A stretch of DNA of 64,000 nucleotides from Hyphomicrobium_A sp964493785 (GTDB taxonomy: Bacteria; Pseudomonadota; Alphaproteobacteria; Rhizobiales; Hyphomicrobiaceae), in contig CAZBPM010000011.1 in NCBI GenBank assembly GCA_964493785.1, positions 62,001-126,000 of the forward strand, in the 5' to 3' direction. How positions within the stretch are numbered: position 1 is the first letter of the stretch; each line of letters starts with the position of its first letter. This document shows positions 8,823 to 16,364 of this stretch, one piece after another. A program made the translations under genes and the position numbers. The notes beneath the pieces are model-generated. The model was not told where the DNA came from. It did not search any database and saw nothing but the letters and a program-made list of their open reading frames with translations.

Positions 8823-9241
8823 TGCAGGTTCCATCCACCACGACCACGACGTCCACTGCGATGCAGAACAACACGCAGACAGCGGACAAGAGCACCACTG
8901 CGAAGTCGGCCTCGCTCGACTACACCGCCTTCCTCCGGCTGCTCATCGCGCAGATGCAGAACCAGGATCCGACCAATCCCACCGATCCCGCCCAGTGGAT
9001 GGGGCAGATCGCGTCCTTCTCCAACGTCGAGCAGGCAATCCAGACCAACGCCAAGCTCGACTCGCTGATGACCAGCATGGCGCTGTCGCAGGTCGATGGC
9101 CTGATCGGGCGCACGCTCACGTCAGAAGACGGCAGCGTCAACGGTGTGGTGAAGTCCGTTCGCATCGTCTCTGGCGGCACCGTCGCCGTGCTGGAAAATG
9201 GCGATCAGGTCCTGATGGGCGCCGGCCTGAAGATAAGCTGA
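8822..9241 (+). CDS. flgD: Hook cap / scaffold protein FlgD
   Basis: The 139-residue form is short, as usual in rhizobia. After a Thr/Ser-rich N-terminus comes the FlgD core (LDYTAFLRLLIAQMQNQDPT, then DPAQWMGQIASFSNVEQA), followed by a small SH3-like beta domain (LIGRTLTSEDGSVNGVV). FlgD caps the growing hook. The ATG at 8822 overlaps the flbT stop (TGATG), which fits coupling better than an in-frame ATG at 8807. The stop overlaps the fliQ start in the same way. Confidence 0.93.
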   Translation: MQVPSTTTTTSTAMQNNTQTADKSTTAKSASLDYTAFLRLLIAQMQNQDPTNPTDPAQWMGQIASFSNVEQAIQTNAKLDSLMTSMALSQVDGLIGRTLTSEDGSVNGVVKSVRIVSGGTVAVLENGDQVLMGAGLKIS

Positions 9242-9507
9242 TGAACCAGGCTGACGCCCTAGACATCGTGCAGGCGGCGATCTGGACCATCATCGTCGCG
9301 TCCAGCCCGGCCGTGGTCGCCGCCATGGCCGTCGGCATCGTCATCGCCCTCCTGCAGGCGCTGACCCAGATCCAGGAAATCACCCTAACCTTCATTCCGA
9401 AGATCATTGCCACGCTGCTCGTGACGTCGCTCATGGCCCCGTTCATCGGCACTGTGATCTATGCGTTCGCCGAGCAGATTTACGGCCGCATCCAATACGG
9501 CTTCTGA
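9241..9507 (+). CDS. fliQ: Flagellar export gate protein FliQ
   Basis: This 88-residue protein with two transmembrane segments (about 13-37 and 51-73) carries the family pattern ALDIVQAAIWTIIVASSPAV and LLQALTQIQEITLTFIPKI. FliQ assembles with FliP and FliR into the export channel. It starts with an ATG overlapping the flgD stop. It closes the flgE operon; flhA follows 75 bases later, probably with its own promoter. Confidence 0.95.
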   Translation: MNQADALDIVQAAIWTIIVASSPAVVAAMAVGIVIALLQALTQIQEITLTFIPKIIATLLVTSLMAPFIGTVIYAFAEQIYGRIQYGF

Positions 9508-9526
9508 CGCCGCTGCCCCCGTAGGG

Positions 9527-9540
9527 CACCTTCGCGCAAG
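9527..9540 (+). promoter_or_regulatory. Shared flagellar promoter element, copy at flhA
   Basis: CACCTTCGCGCAAG matches the flgE/motA element at 12 of 14 positions and lies 43 bases before the flhA ATG in the only sizeable gap between fliQ and flhA. Function is inferred from position and similarity. Confidence 0.35.
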
Positions 9541-9582
9541 CTTCGCAGGCTAACCCTTTCCTGTTCAAGCTGAGGGGAGGCC

Positions 9583-11673
9583 ATGGCCCAGACCATCGTC
9601 ACAGCCGTATCGCCGGCGAATCGCGCCGGCACTAAGGACGTCAGCCTAGCCATAGGCATCGTCTTCATTCTGGCTGTGCTCTTTCTTCCGCTGCCCGCGG
9701 CTATCATCGACATCGGGCTCGCCTTCTCCATCGCCCTCGCCGTGCTCGTCTTGATGGTTGCGCTCTGGATTCAGCGCCCGCTGGACTTCTCCGCCTTCCC
9801 GACCGTCCTCCTGATCGCGACCATATTGCGATTGGCGCTGAACATCGCCACGACGCGTCTGATCCTCTCGCACGGCAACGAGGGCACCGCGGCGGCCGGC
9901 CACGTCATCGCCGGCTTCTCCAGCTTCGTGATGAGCGGCGACTTCATGATCGGCACGATCGTGTTCGTCATTCTCGTCACCGTGAACTTTCTCGTCATCA
10001 CCAAAGGCGCAACGCGTATCGCCGAGGTCGGCGCGCGCTTCACCCTCGATGCCATCCCCGGCAAGCAGATGGCGATCGACGCCGACCTCTCCGCCGGCCT
10101 CATCGACGACAAGGAGGCCATGCATCGACGCCGCGAGCTGGAAGAGGAAAGCTCCTTCTTCGGCTCGATGGACGGCGCCTCGAAATTCGTGCGCGGCGAC
10201 GCCATCGCCGGTCTGATCATTCTCGCCATCAATATCTTCGGCGGCATAGTCATTGGCGTGACGCGCCATGAATTGTCATTCGCCGAGGCGACCGACATCT
10301 ATACGAAGCTGTCGGTCGGCGACGGTCTCGTCACCCAGATCCCCGCGCTGATCATCTCGCTCGCGGCCGGCCTTCTTGTATCCAAGGGCGGCACGCGTGG
10401 CAGCGCCGAGAAGGCCGTCTTCGGCCAGCTCGGAAACCACCCCCGCGCCCTGACCCTGGCCGGCGCTGTCATGATCGTCCTCGCCGCTTCGCCCGGCCTG
10501 CCGTTCCTGCCGTTCGCCATTCTCGGCGGCGCTATGGGCTTCATCGCCTACGCGATCCCCCGGCGACACGCTGCCGCCAAGGCCGCCGAGGAGGCGCGGG
10601 AGCGGGAAGCCAAGGCGATGGCCGAGGAGGAAGTCCGCCAGTCGGTCAAGGAATCATTGAAGACGGTCGAGCTTGAACTCTGCCTCGGCAAGCAGATATC
10701 GGGCTCGCTGCTGTCGGCGCACAACGAGCTTGCTCAGCGCGTCAGCAAGATGCGCCACAAGTTCGCGCGCCAGTACGGTTTCGTCGTGCCCGAGATCCGC
10801 CTCACGGACGACATCTCGATCCCGCCCAAGAGCTACCAGATCAAGATCCACGGCACCGTTGTGGCGAGCGAGGAACTTCGCATCGGCGACGTGCTCGTCA
10901 TCGTCGGCGACGGCCAGGTACCGAACGTCCCCGGCGACGAGACGCGCGAGCCCGCCTTCGGCATGAAGGCAATGTGGGTGTCGGACCTCTTCGCCAACAC
11001 GCTTCAACGCGACGGGTTTACGGCCGTCGACAGCATGTCCGTTCTGCTGACGCATCTCGGCGAGGTCATCCGCAACAACCTGGCCCAGCTTCTGTCCTAC
11101 AAGGACATGCGTAGCCTGCTCGACCGCCTGGAGCCGGAATATCGCCGCCTGATCGACGAGATCATCCCATCGCGGATTTCTCACTCGGGCCTGCAGGCGG
11201 TGCTCAAGCTGTTGCTGACCGAGCGCATCTCCATCCGCAATCTCCACCTCATTCTCGAGGCAATTGCCGAGATCGCGCCGCACGCCAGCCGTTCCGAGCA
11301 GATCGCAGAGCACGTTCGCCTGCGCATGGCCCAGCAGATCTGTGGCGAGATGGCCGACGAAGGCGTGCTGAAGGTCTTGCGCCTCGGCAGTCGGTGGGAG
11401 CTGGCCTTCCACCAGAGCCTGAAGCGCGACCAAAAGGGCGAGGTCGTCGAATTCGACATCGACCCCAAGCTGATCGAGCAGTTCAGCACCGAGGCCACCA
11501 ACGTCATCCGCCGCCTGATGGACCAGCGTCAGAAGTTCGTTCTCGTGGCGGCGCCCGACGCACGACCTTACGTGCGCATGATCACCGAACGCCTGTTTGC
11601 GACCCTGCCGGTTCTCTCCCACCTCGAAATCGCACGCGGCGTCCAGATCAAGTCGCTCGGAACGATCTCGTGA
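9583..11673 (+). CDS. flhA: Flagellar export gate protein FlhA
   Basis: The 696-residue protein has an N-terminal multi-pass membrane half (about eight segments within residues 20-330) and a cytoplasmic export-platform domain (about 350-696). The FHIPEP-family signature is present in the loop after the fourth segment (ATRIAEVGARFTLDAIPGKQ followed by MAIDADLSAGLIDD). FlhA forms the nonameric ring that receives export substrates and chaperones. Start: GAGGGGAGGCCATG. The stop overlaps the GTG of fliR. Confidence 0.97.
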   Translation: MAQTIVTAVSPANRAGTKDVSLAIGIVFILAVLFLPLPAAIIDIGLAFSIALAVLVLMVALWIQRPLDFSAFPTVLLIATILRLALNIATTRLILSHGNEGTAAAGHVIAGFSSFVMSGDFMIGTIVFVILVTVNFLVITKGATRIAEVGARFTLDAIPGKQMAIDADLSAGLIDDKEAMHRRRELEEESSFFGSMDGASKFVRGDAIAGLIILAINIFGGIVIGVTRHELSFAEATDIYTKLSVGDGLVTQIPALIISLAAGLLVSKGGTRGSAEKAVFGQLGNHPRALTLAGAVMIVLAASPGLPFLPFAILGGAMGFIAYAIPRRHAAAKAAEEAREREAKAMAEEEVRQSVKESLKTVELELCLGKQISGSLLSAHNELAQRVSKMRHKFARQYGFVVPEIRLTDDISIPPKSYQIKIHGTVVASEELRIGDVLVIVGDGQVPNVPGDETREPAFGMKAMWVSDLFANTLQRDGFTAVDSMSVLLTHLGEVIRNNLAQLLSYKDMRSLLDRLEPEYRRLIDEIIPSRISHSGLQAVLKLLLTERISIRNLHLILEAIAEIAPHASRSEQIAEHVRLRMAQQICGEMADEGVLKVLRLGSRWELAFHQSLKRDQKGEVVEFDIDPKLIEQFSTEATNVIRRLMDQRQKFVLVAAPDARPYVRMITERLFATLPVLSHLEIARGVQIKSLGTIS

Positions 11674-12425
11674 CCGACATAGGGCCGCAAGCAGTCCTTG
11701 CGACCTTTCTCATCTTCTGCCGCATCGGCGCCTGCCTGATGCTGATGCCTGGCTTCGGCTCCCCGCGCGTTCCAATGCGCGTCCGGCTGTTCCTCGCTCT
11801 CTGCGTGACGCTCGCGCTGACGCCGTTGCTCGTGGGAAATGTGAAGGCTGCGATCCCCGATGATGCGCCCGTCACGGTCTTCCGCCTGATCGCCTCGGAG
11901 GCCATCATCGGAGCCATCATTGGCCTCATGGGTCGCATATTTTTCCTGGCGCTGCAGTTCGCGGGATCATCGATCACCATGTTCATCGGCCTTTCGAACA
12001 CGCCCGATGCGCATATCGAAGAGGACGAGCCGCAATCGGGCGTGACCAGTCTCATCACCATAACCGCCACGGTCCTGATCTTCATTCTCGACCTCCACTG
12101 GGAGATCATCCGCGCTCTCGTCGACTCCTACTCCGCGGTGCCCGTGGCAAAGCAGCTCGCGGCGAACTTCGGCATCATCAAGCTCACCGACGCCGCCACC
12201 GATTCCTTCCTCCTCGCCCTGCGCATCAGCGCCCCGTTCATCGTCTACTCGCTGATGATCAACCTCATGTTCGGCGTTCTCGGAAAGCTGACACCGCAAA
12301 TTCCCGTCTATTTCATCTCGATCCCGTTCGTGCTGGCCGGCGGCGGCCTCATTCTCTTCTTCGCCTCGGGCGAAATGTTGCAGCTTTTCATGACCGGCTT
12401 CTCGCAATGGCTTGCAAAGGTGTGA
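11670..12425 (+). CDS. fliR: Flagellar export gate protein FliR
   Basis: The 251-residue product has about six membrane segments. It begins with GTG (TDIGPQAVLATFLIFCRIGA) overlapping the flhA stop by GTGA. Longer in-frame starts run far into flhA and are rejected. Family features include FGSPRVPMRVRLFLAL, a long first cytoplasmic loop, and SAPFIVYSLMINLMFGVLGK near the C-terminus. FliR joins FliP and FliQ in the export channel. fliQ lies upstream of flhA rather than next to fliR, and flhB is far downstream. Confidence 0.94.
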   Translation: MTDIGPQAVLATFLIFCRIGACLMLMPGFGSPRVPMRVRLFLALCVTLALTPLLVGNVKAAIPDDAPVTVFRLIASEAIIGAIIGLMGRIFFLALQFAGSSITMFIGLSNTPDAHIEEDEPQSGVTSLITITATVLIFILDLHWEIIRALVDSYSAVPVAKQLAANFGIIKLTDAATDSFLLALRISAPFIVYSLMINLMFGVLGKLTPQIPVYFISIPFVLAGGGLILFFASGEMLQLFMTGFSQWLAKV

Positions 12426-12429
12426 CGCG

Positions 12430-12831
12430 ATGATCGAGCAACGCGTGCGCAAGTCTCGCCGGCTGCTGGCGGTGCAGCAGGACCTCCAGCGCATCGAGGA
12501 GGAACGGATCGCCAGCCTGAAGCGGCGCCAGGCCGAGCTTTCGACCCTCCAGGAGGAAGCAATCGGCGCGCTCAGCAGCGACGAGGCGCTGCAGGGTGTC
12601 TTCACTCCGGTCATCGTGAAGAGGCTCCAGTCACTCGGCGACGAGAAGCTCCGCATCGACGCTGAAATGGAGCGCCGCCTGCAGATTCTGCGCGCTGCGG
12701 CAACGCGCACGAAGTATGCGGAGAAGCTTGCCCGCGGCTACGAGCAGCAGCGCGCAAAGACGGTCTCTGAAAAGGAGCTGATGGACGTCATAGAACGTGC
12801 ATTGCGCATCGACGACGCAAGCCTCCCATAA
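12430..12831 (+). CDS. FliJ-like coiled-coil protein (candidate)
   Basis: This 133-residue, highly charged and almost wholly alpha-helical protein (start MIEQRVRKSRRLLAVQQDLQ) has two long heptad-bearing segments separated by a short break near DEALQGVFTPV. That is the antiparallel coiled-coil plan of FliJ, the export-ATPase stalk. No other FliJ candidate is visible although fliI, fliH, flhA and flhB all are. The ATG at 12430 comes 4 bases after the fliR stop. Assignment is structural inference; sequence identity to FliJ is not evident by eye. Confidence 0.5.
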   Translation: MIEQRVRKSRRLLAVQQDLQRIEEERIASLKRRQAELSTLQEEAIGALSSDEALQGVFTPVIVKRLQSLGDEKLRIDAEMERRLQILRAAATRTKYAEKLARGYEQQRAKTVSEKELMDVIERALRIDDASLP

Positions 12832-12883
12832 GCTTATCAGGTGAATCTGCAGGTCTACGAGGCCGCACAGGTTTCACTCTCGG

Positions 12884-13390
12884 ATGACATCCGGTCCCGA
12901 TCTCATTCTTGGCGTTTCCCGCGCTGCCGATACGGCAAAGCAGCGCGAGGCTGCGGCACGTCTTGAGCGTTTGAGCCGGCCGGCAGGCGCGGACGTGGCC
13001 ACGGCGTCGGATTGGGCCAGCACAACTGCCTCAGCCGGCAACACGTCCGATTGGTCGACCGAACTCCGCCGCGCCGCCATCGCACAATCCGACAAGACAA
13101 GCGTTCCCAACCCCGTGCCCGCCGCTGACGGTTCGGCGAAGCCGGACGTCTACGTCCAGTTCGAAGCGCTGCTGCTGCAGAACATGGTCGAAGCGATGAT
13201 GCCGCAGGATTCTGAATCGATGTTTGGTTCTGGAACTGCCGGCGGCATGTGGAAATCAATGCTGGCGGAGAAGGTTGCAGCCGAGATCGCCCGTTCGGGC
13301 GCAACTGGAATTGCAAAGCAGATGGCCGCCGCGGAAGGCGAGCGCACGGCCGCCGCGTCCAATAATCAAGTGAAGGTCGACAAAACATGA
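12884..13390 (+). CDS. FlgJ-type rod-binding protein without muramidase domain
   Basis: The 168-residue protein has a low-complexity N-terminal half and a C-terminal rod-binding region (YVQFEALLLQNMVEAMMPQD, then SMFGSGTAGGMWKSMLAEKV), matching the FlgJ N-terminal / CheL family. The muramidase half found in enteric FlgJ is absent. In alphaproteobacteria a separate transglycosylase takes that role; a candidate lies at 39717-40328. It overlaps the next gene by ATGA. A palindrome ATAAGCTTAT lies just upstream at 12828-12837. Confidence 0.82.
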   Translation: MTSGPDLILGVSRAADTAKQREAAARLERLSRPAGADVATASDWASTTASAGNTSDWSTELRRAAIAQSDKTSVPNPVPAADGSAKPDVYVQFEALLLQNMVEAMMPQDSESMFGSGTAGGMWKSMLAEKVAAEIARSGATGIAKQMAAAEGERTAAASNNQVKVDKT

Positions 13391-13773
13391 TGGCACGGAA
13401 CAATAGCGAGCGAGAGCTGGCGGCGCGCAATTCAATTGCGAGAACCGTCCAGCGGATCGAGCACCTCGTGGATCAGGAGACGGAGGCGCTACGGACGCGC
13501 ACGGCCATCGACCTTAAGGACTCCAACAACAAGAAGAGCCAGGCGCTTCTCGAGCTCAACTTGGCGACGCGGACCATCCAGGGCGCGCCACTCGATCCCG
13601 AACTGGTGCAGGGCCTGCGAGCATTGCGCACCAAGCTTGAGCTGAACCAGATCGTCCTCCGCCGTCATCTGGAGGCCGTCCGCGAAGTTGCCAGCGTCGT
13701 CACCGAGACCATCCAGGATCGGGATTGGGACGGCACCTATTCGCAGCAATCGGGCTCCGGCGTAGGCCGATGA
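13387..13773 (+). CDS. FlgN-like flagellar chaperone (candidate)
   Basis: This 128-residue helical protein has the organisation of small FlgN-type chaperones: an N-terminal helix RIEHLVDQETEALRTRTAID, then the segment NNKKSQALLELNLATRTIQ, then a C-terminal helix LRTKLELNQIVLRRHLEAVR. FlgN escorts FlgK and FlgL to the exporter. Its place between the rod-binding gene and another small gene, with overlaps at both ends, supports a flagellar role. Identity is by pattern and position only. Confidence 0.55.
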   Translation: MMARNNSERELAARNSIARTVQRIEHLVDQETEALRTRTAIDLKDSNNKKSQALLELNLATRTIQGAPLDPELVQGLRALRTKLELNQIVLRRHLEAVREVASVVTETIQDRDWDGTYSQQSGSGVGR

Positions 13774-14261
13774 TAAGGCTCATCGCCACGGGAATTTGGA
13801 TCTGCGTCGTGACGGTGCTGGCGAGCTACGCCGCAACCCTGTGGCACGCGCCGCCCGCGAAGGAGGACGGCGCAACAAAGCTGTTCGGCGGGCTTGAATC
13901 GATGGAGACCGGCGTCATCAGCGTCCCCGTCATCTCCAACGGCTCCGTCCAGGGATACGTGCTCGCCCAATTCACCTTCACGATGAAATCGGAAGCGTTG
14001 GGCAGGATGTCGGTCAAGCCGGACGTCTATCTCCAGGACGCTGCCTTCAGGGCCATCTACAGCGGCGAGGCTGCTGCGCTCCGTGGCGCTAAGAAGCAGG
14101 ACCTCGAAGCGCTGACCGCGACGATCAAGCGCCGCGTCAACGAACGCTTCGGCGATCAGTTCGTCGAGGATGTCCTCATCGAGCGGCTCACCTTCGTGCC
14201 GAAGGAAGAGGTCCGCGATGGCGCTAGCCTCGTCAAGATGCGCCCCGACTTCGGCCGCTGA
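13770..14261 (+). CDS. Single-pass membrane protein of flagellar operon, unknown
   Basis: The 163-residue product has an N-terminal signal-anchor (about residues 4-24) and a periplasmic domain with repeated beta-like stretches (GVISVPVISNGSVQGYVLAQ, MSVKPDVYLQDAAFRAIYS). It ends in a helix ERFGDQFVEDVLIERLTFVP. That shape recalls FliL-like stomatin-fold proteins, but a clear FliL exists at 28815. The ATG overlaps the preceding stop (TGATG-type), so it belongs to the flhA operon. Its position makes a motor or basal-body accessory role likely; the precise role is unknown. It ends convergent with fliI. Confidence 0.65.
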   Translation: MIRLIATGIWICVVTVLASYAATLWHAPPAKEDGATKLFGGLESMETGVISVPVISNGSVQGYVLAQFTFTMKSEALGRMSVKPDVYLQDAAFRAIYSGEAAALRGAKKQDLEALTATIKRRVNERFGDQFVEDVLIERLTFVPKEEVRDGASLVKMRPDFGR

Positions 14262-14274
14262 TGCGCCGCGCCGT

Positions 14275-15642
14275 TTAAGCCTGGCCTGCAGGCGGAGCCT
14301 GCAGCGCGCGGGCGACCTCCTGGAACGCGTCGACGCTGTAGATGTCGCGCGGGCTCTGTTTCAGCGCTTCCAGAAGCTTCGGCACCACCTCCACGGCCTT
14401 GTCCAGCTCCGCGTCTGCACCAGCCTTGTAGCCACCCATCAGCCGCAAGTCGCGCGTATCCTCGAACCGCGCAATGAGCGCGCGCAGCTTCGACACCAGC
14501 GTACGCTGATCCTGCGTCCAGGCGTGCTGAGACAGCCGCGAGATTGAAGCCAGCACATTGACCGCCGGGTAGCGCGCCTGATCGGCTATCGCCCGATCGA
14601 GCACGATGTGGCCATCCAGCGTGCCGCGGATGCTGTCGGCGATCGGATCGTTGTGGTCGTCGCCGTCGACGAGGACGGAATAGATGCCGGTGATCGAGCC
14701 CGAGCCCTGTTCGCCCGGCCCTGCACGCTCCAGCAGGTTCGGCAGGTTGCTGAACACGCTCGGTGTGTAGCCGCGCGCAACCGGAGGCTCCCCGGCGGCA
14801 AGTGCAACCTCGCGTGCCGCGTGGGCAAAGCGCGTGATCGAATCGACGATCAGCAGCACGTTCTCGCCGCGATCACGGAAATACTCGGCGATCGAGGTTG
14901 CCGTCTTAGGTGCCAGCCTGCGCATCATCGGGCTCTCGTCGCCCGTCGAGACGACTGCGATCACCCGCTCCCTGTTGGAGTCGAGCGTATCCTCCAGGAA
15001 TTCGCGCACCTCGCGGCCGCGCTCGCCGACGAGCGCGATGACGACGGTATCGAATCCCTTGGCGCGCGCCAGCATCGCCAGCAGCGTCGACTTGCCGACG
15101 CCCGAGCCGGCGAAAATGCCGATGCGTTGGCCGTAGCAGAGCGGCGTGAAAAGATCGATCACCCGCACGCCGGTCTTGAACGGCGCTGAAATTCGTTGCC
15201 GCGCGAGCGCCGCCGGCGCGCTCCTGTCGGCGAAGATCGGCTGCGTGCCGTGCGACAGCCCCACGCCGTCGCTGAGCGGCACGCCAAGCGCGTTGAAGAT
15301 ATGTCCCTTCCAGGACGGATCTGGATTGATCGCGGCAGGACCGAGCCGCCACACTCTCGCTCCGAGGCCGGCGGTTATCGGCTCATCGAACGTCTTGATG
15401 GTGACCCGCGATTCTTCAAGCCGAATGACCTCGCCCAGCTGCGGACGACCATCGGCTTCAAGGCTCACTCTGTCCCCGAGCTTCACGAATGGGGAAAGGC
15501 CGGAGACGTTGCAGAACGCCGGCGTCACCTGGCTCACCGTCCCGCCGACCTTCACCAGCGGCTGGGCCGCGGCGTTGGTCGCGTCGTCTGCAAGAGCATA
15601 GAGGGACGGGCGGTTTTCTCCGCCTTGCGCTATCGAGCTCAC
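14275..15642 (-). CDS. fliI: Flagellum-specific ATPase FliI
   Basis: The 455-residue F1-type ATPase powers substrate unfolding and export. The Walker A motif is GIFAGSGVGKSTLLAML, the Walker B region is NVLLIVDSITRFAHAAREVA, and the characteristic GEPPVARGYTPSVFSNLPNL segment follows. An N-terminal beta-barrel occupies roughly residues 1-100. It is transcribed with flgF and the DUF1217 protein on the minus strand; its start overlaps the flgF stop by ATGA. Confidence 0.97.
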   Translation of the reverse strand: MSSIAQGGENRPSLYALADDATNAAAQPLVKVGGTVSQVTPAFCNVSGLSPFVKLGDRVSLEADGRPQLGEVIRLEESRVTIKTFDEPITAGLGARVWRLGPAAINPDPSWKGHIFNALGVPLSDGVGLSHGTQPIFADRSAPAALARQRISAPFKTGVRVIDLFTPLCYGQRIGIFAGSGVGKSTLLAMLARAKGFDTVVIALVGERGREVREFLEDTLDSNRERVIAVVSTGDESPMMRRLAPKTATSIAEYFRDRGENVLLIVDSITRFAHAAREVALAAGEPPVARGYTPSVFSNLPNLLERAGPGEQGSGSITGIYSVLVDGDDHNDPIADSIRGTLDGHIVLDRAIADQARYPAVNVLASISRLSQHAWTQDQRTLVSKLRALIARFEDTRDLRLMGGYKAGADAELDKAVEVVPKLLEALKQSPRDIYSVDAFQEVARALQAPPAGQA

Positions 15643-16364
15643 GAGCTGGGTGCCAGGGCCTTGATCGCCTCACGCAGCGAATCCTCGGACTGGTTGACCG
15701 AGTTCGACACCGAATCGTAGTTCCGCGAAGCCATGATGAGCTGCGACATTTCCCACATCGGGTTGACGTTCGAGCCCTCGATGTGCCCCTGGATGACGCC
15801 ATACCGGTTGAAATCGAGGGTCGGCGCGGCCGGAATGTCCGGTATCACGCCCGAGTTATCGAAGCGCGACAGCTTCGCCTTGGGATCGATCGTGAACAAC
15901 CCGATCGCGCCAAGCTCGGCTCCCTGCTGCGTGATCATGCCGTCGCTGCCAATCGTGATCGGCCCTGCATTGGGATTGACCTGGATCGGCGCGCCGCCGG
16001 CATCGAGGATCGGATACCCGGCGATCGAGCGCAGATCGCCTTCTGCAGTCATCTGCATGCGGCCATCGCGCGTGTAAGCCAGCCCCGCCGGTGTCTGCAA
16101 ACCGAACCAGGCATCGCCCTGCACGGCGACGTCGAGCGGATTCCCCGTGCGCGTGATCTGGCCGGGGTCGCGCTTGATGTATGCATCGCCCGATGATGCG
16201 AAGGCCACCTTCTCATTGGCCGAGCTGCTCAGCATCGACTCGAACTTTATCTCCTCGCGCCGAAAGCCGGGCGTCGATGCGTTGGCAACGTTGTTGGCAA
16301 TCGTCTCCATGCGCTTCTGTAGGGACATCTGGGACGATAGCGAGACGTAGAGGCCAGATTGCAT
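15639..16364 (-). CDS. flgF: Flagellar proximal rod protein FlgF
   Basis: The 241-residue protein has the N-terminal rod signature (IANNVANASTPGFRREEI) and the C-terminal signature with SNVNPMWEMSQLIMASRNYD. It is shorter than FlgG (260 residues, 24765) and adjacent to fliI, the usual rhizobial place for flgF. It forms part of the rod spanning the periplasm. The start is preceded directly by the stop of the DUF1217 gene on the same strand. Confidence 0.92.
   Translation of the reverse strand: MQSGLYVSLSSQMSLQKRMETIANNVANASTPGFRREEIKFESMLSSSANEKVAFASSGDAYIKRDPGQITRTGNPLDVAVQGDAWFGLQTPAGLAYTRDGRMQMTAEGDLRSIAGYPILDAGGAPIQVNPNAGPITIGSDGMITQQGAELGAIGLFTIDPKAKLSRFDNSGVIPDIPAAPTLDFNRYGVIQGHIEGSNVNPMWEMSQLIMASRNYDSVSNSVNQSEDSLREAIKALAPSS

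Noticed and set aside
10654..11622. Long open frame opposite flhA
   Set aside because: It lies wholly within the flhA coding sequence on the other strand, is Ala/Asp/Val/Leu-skewed as expected for an antisense frame of GC-rich DNA, and has no recognisable domain.
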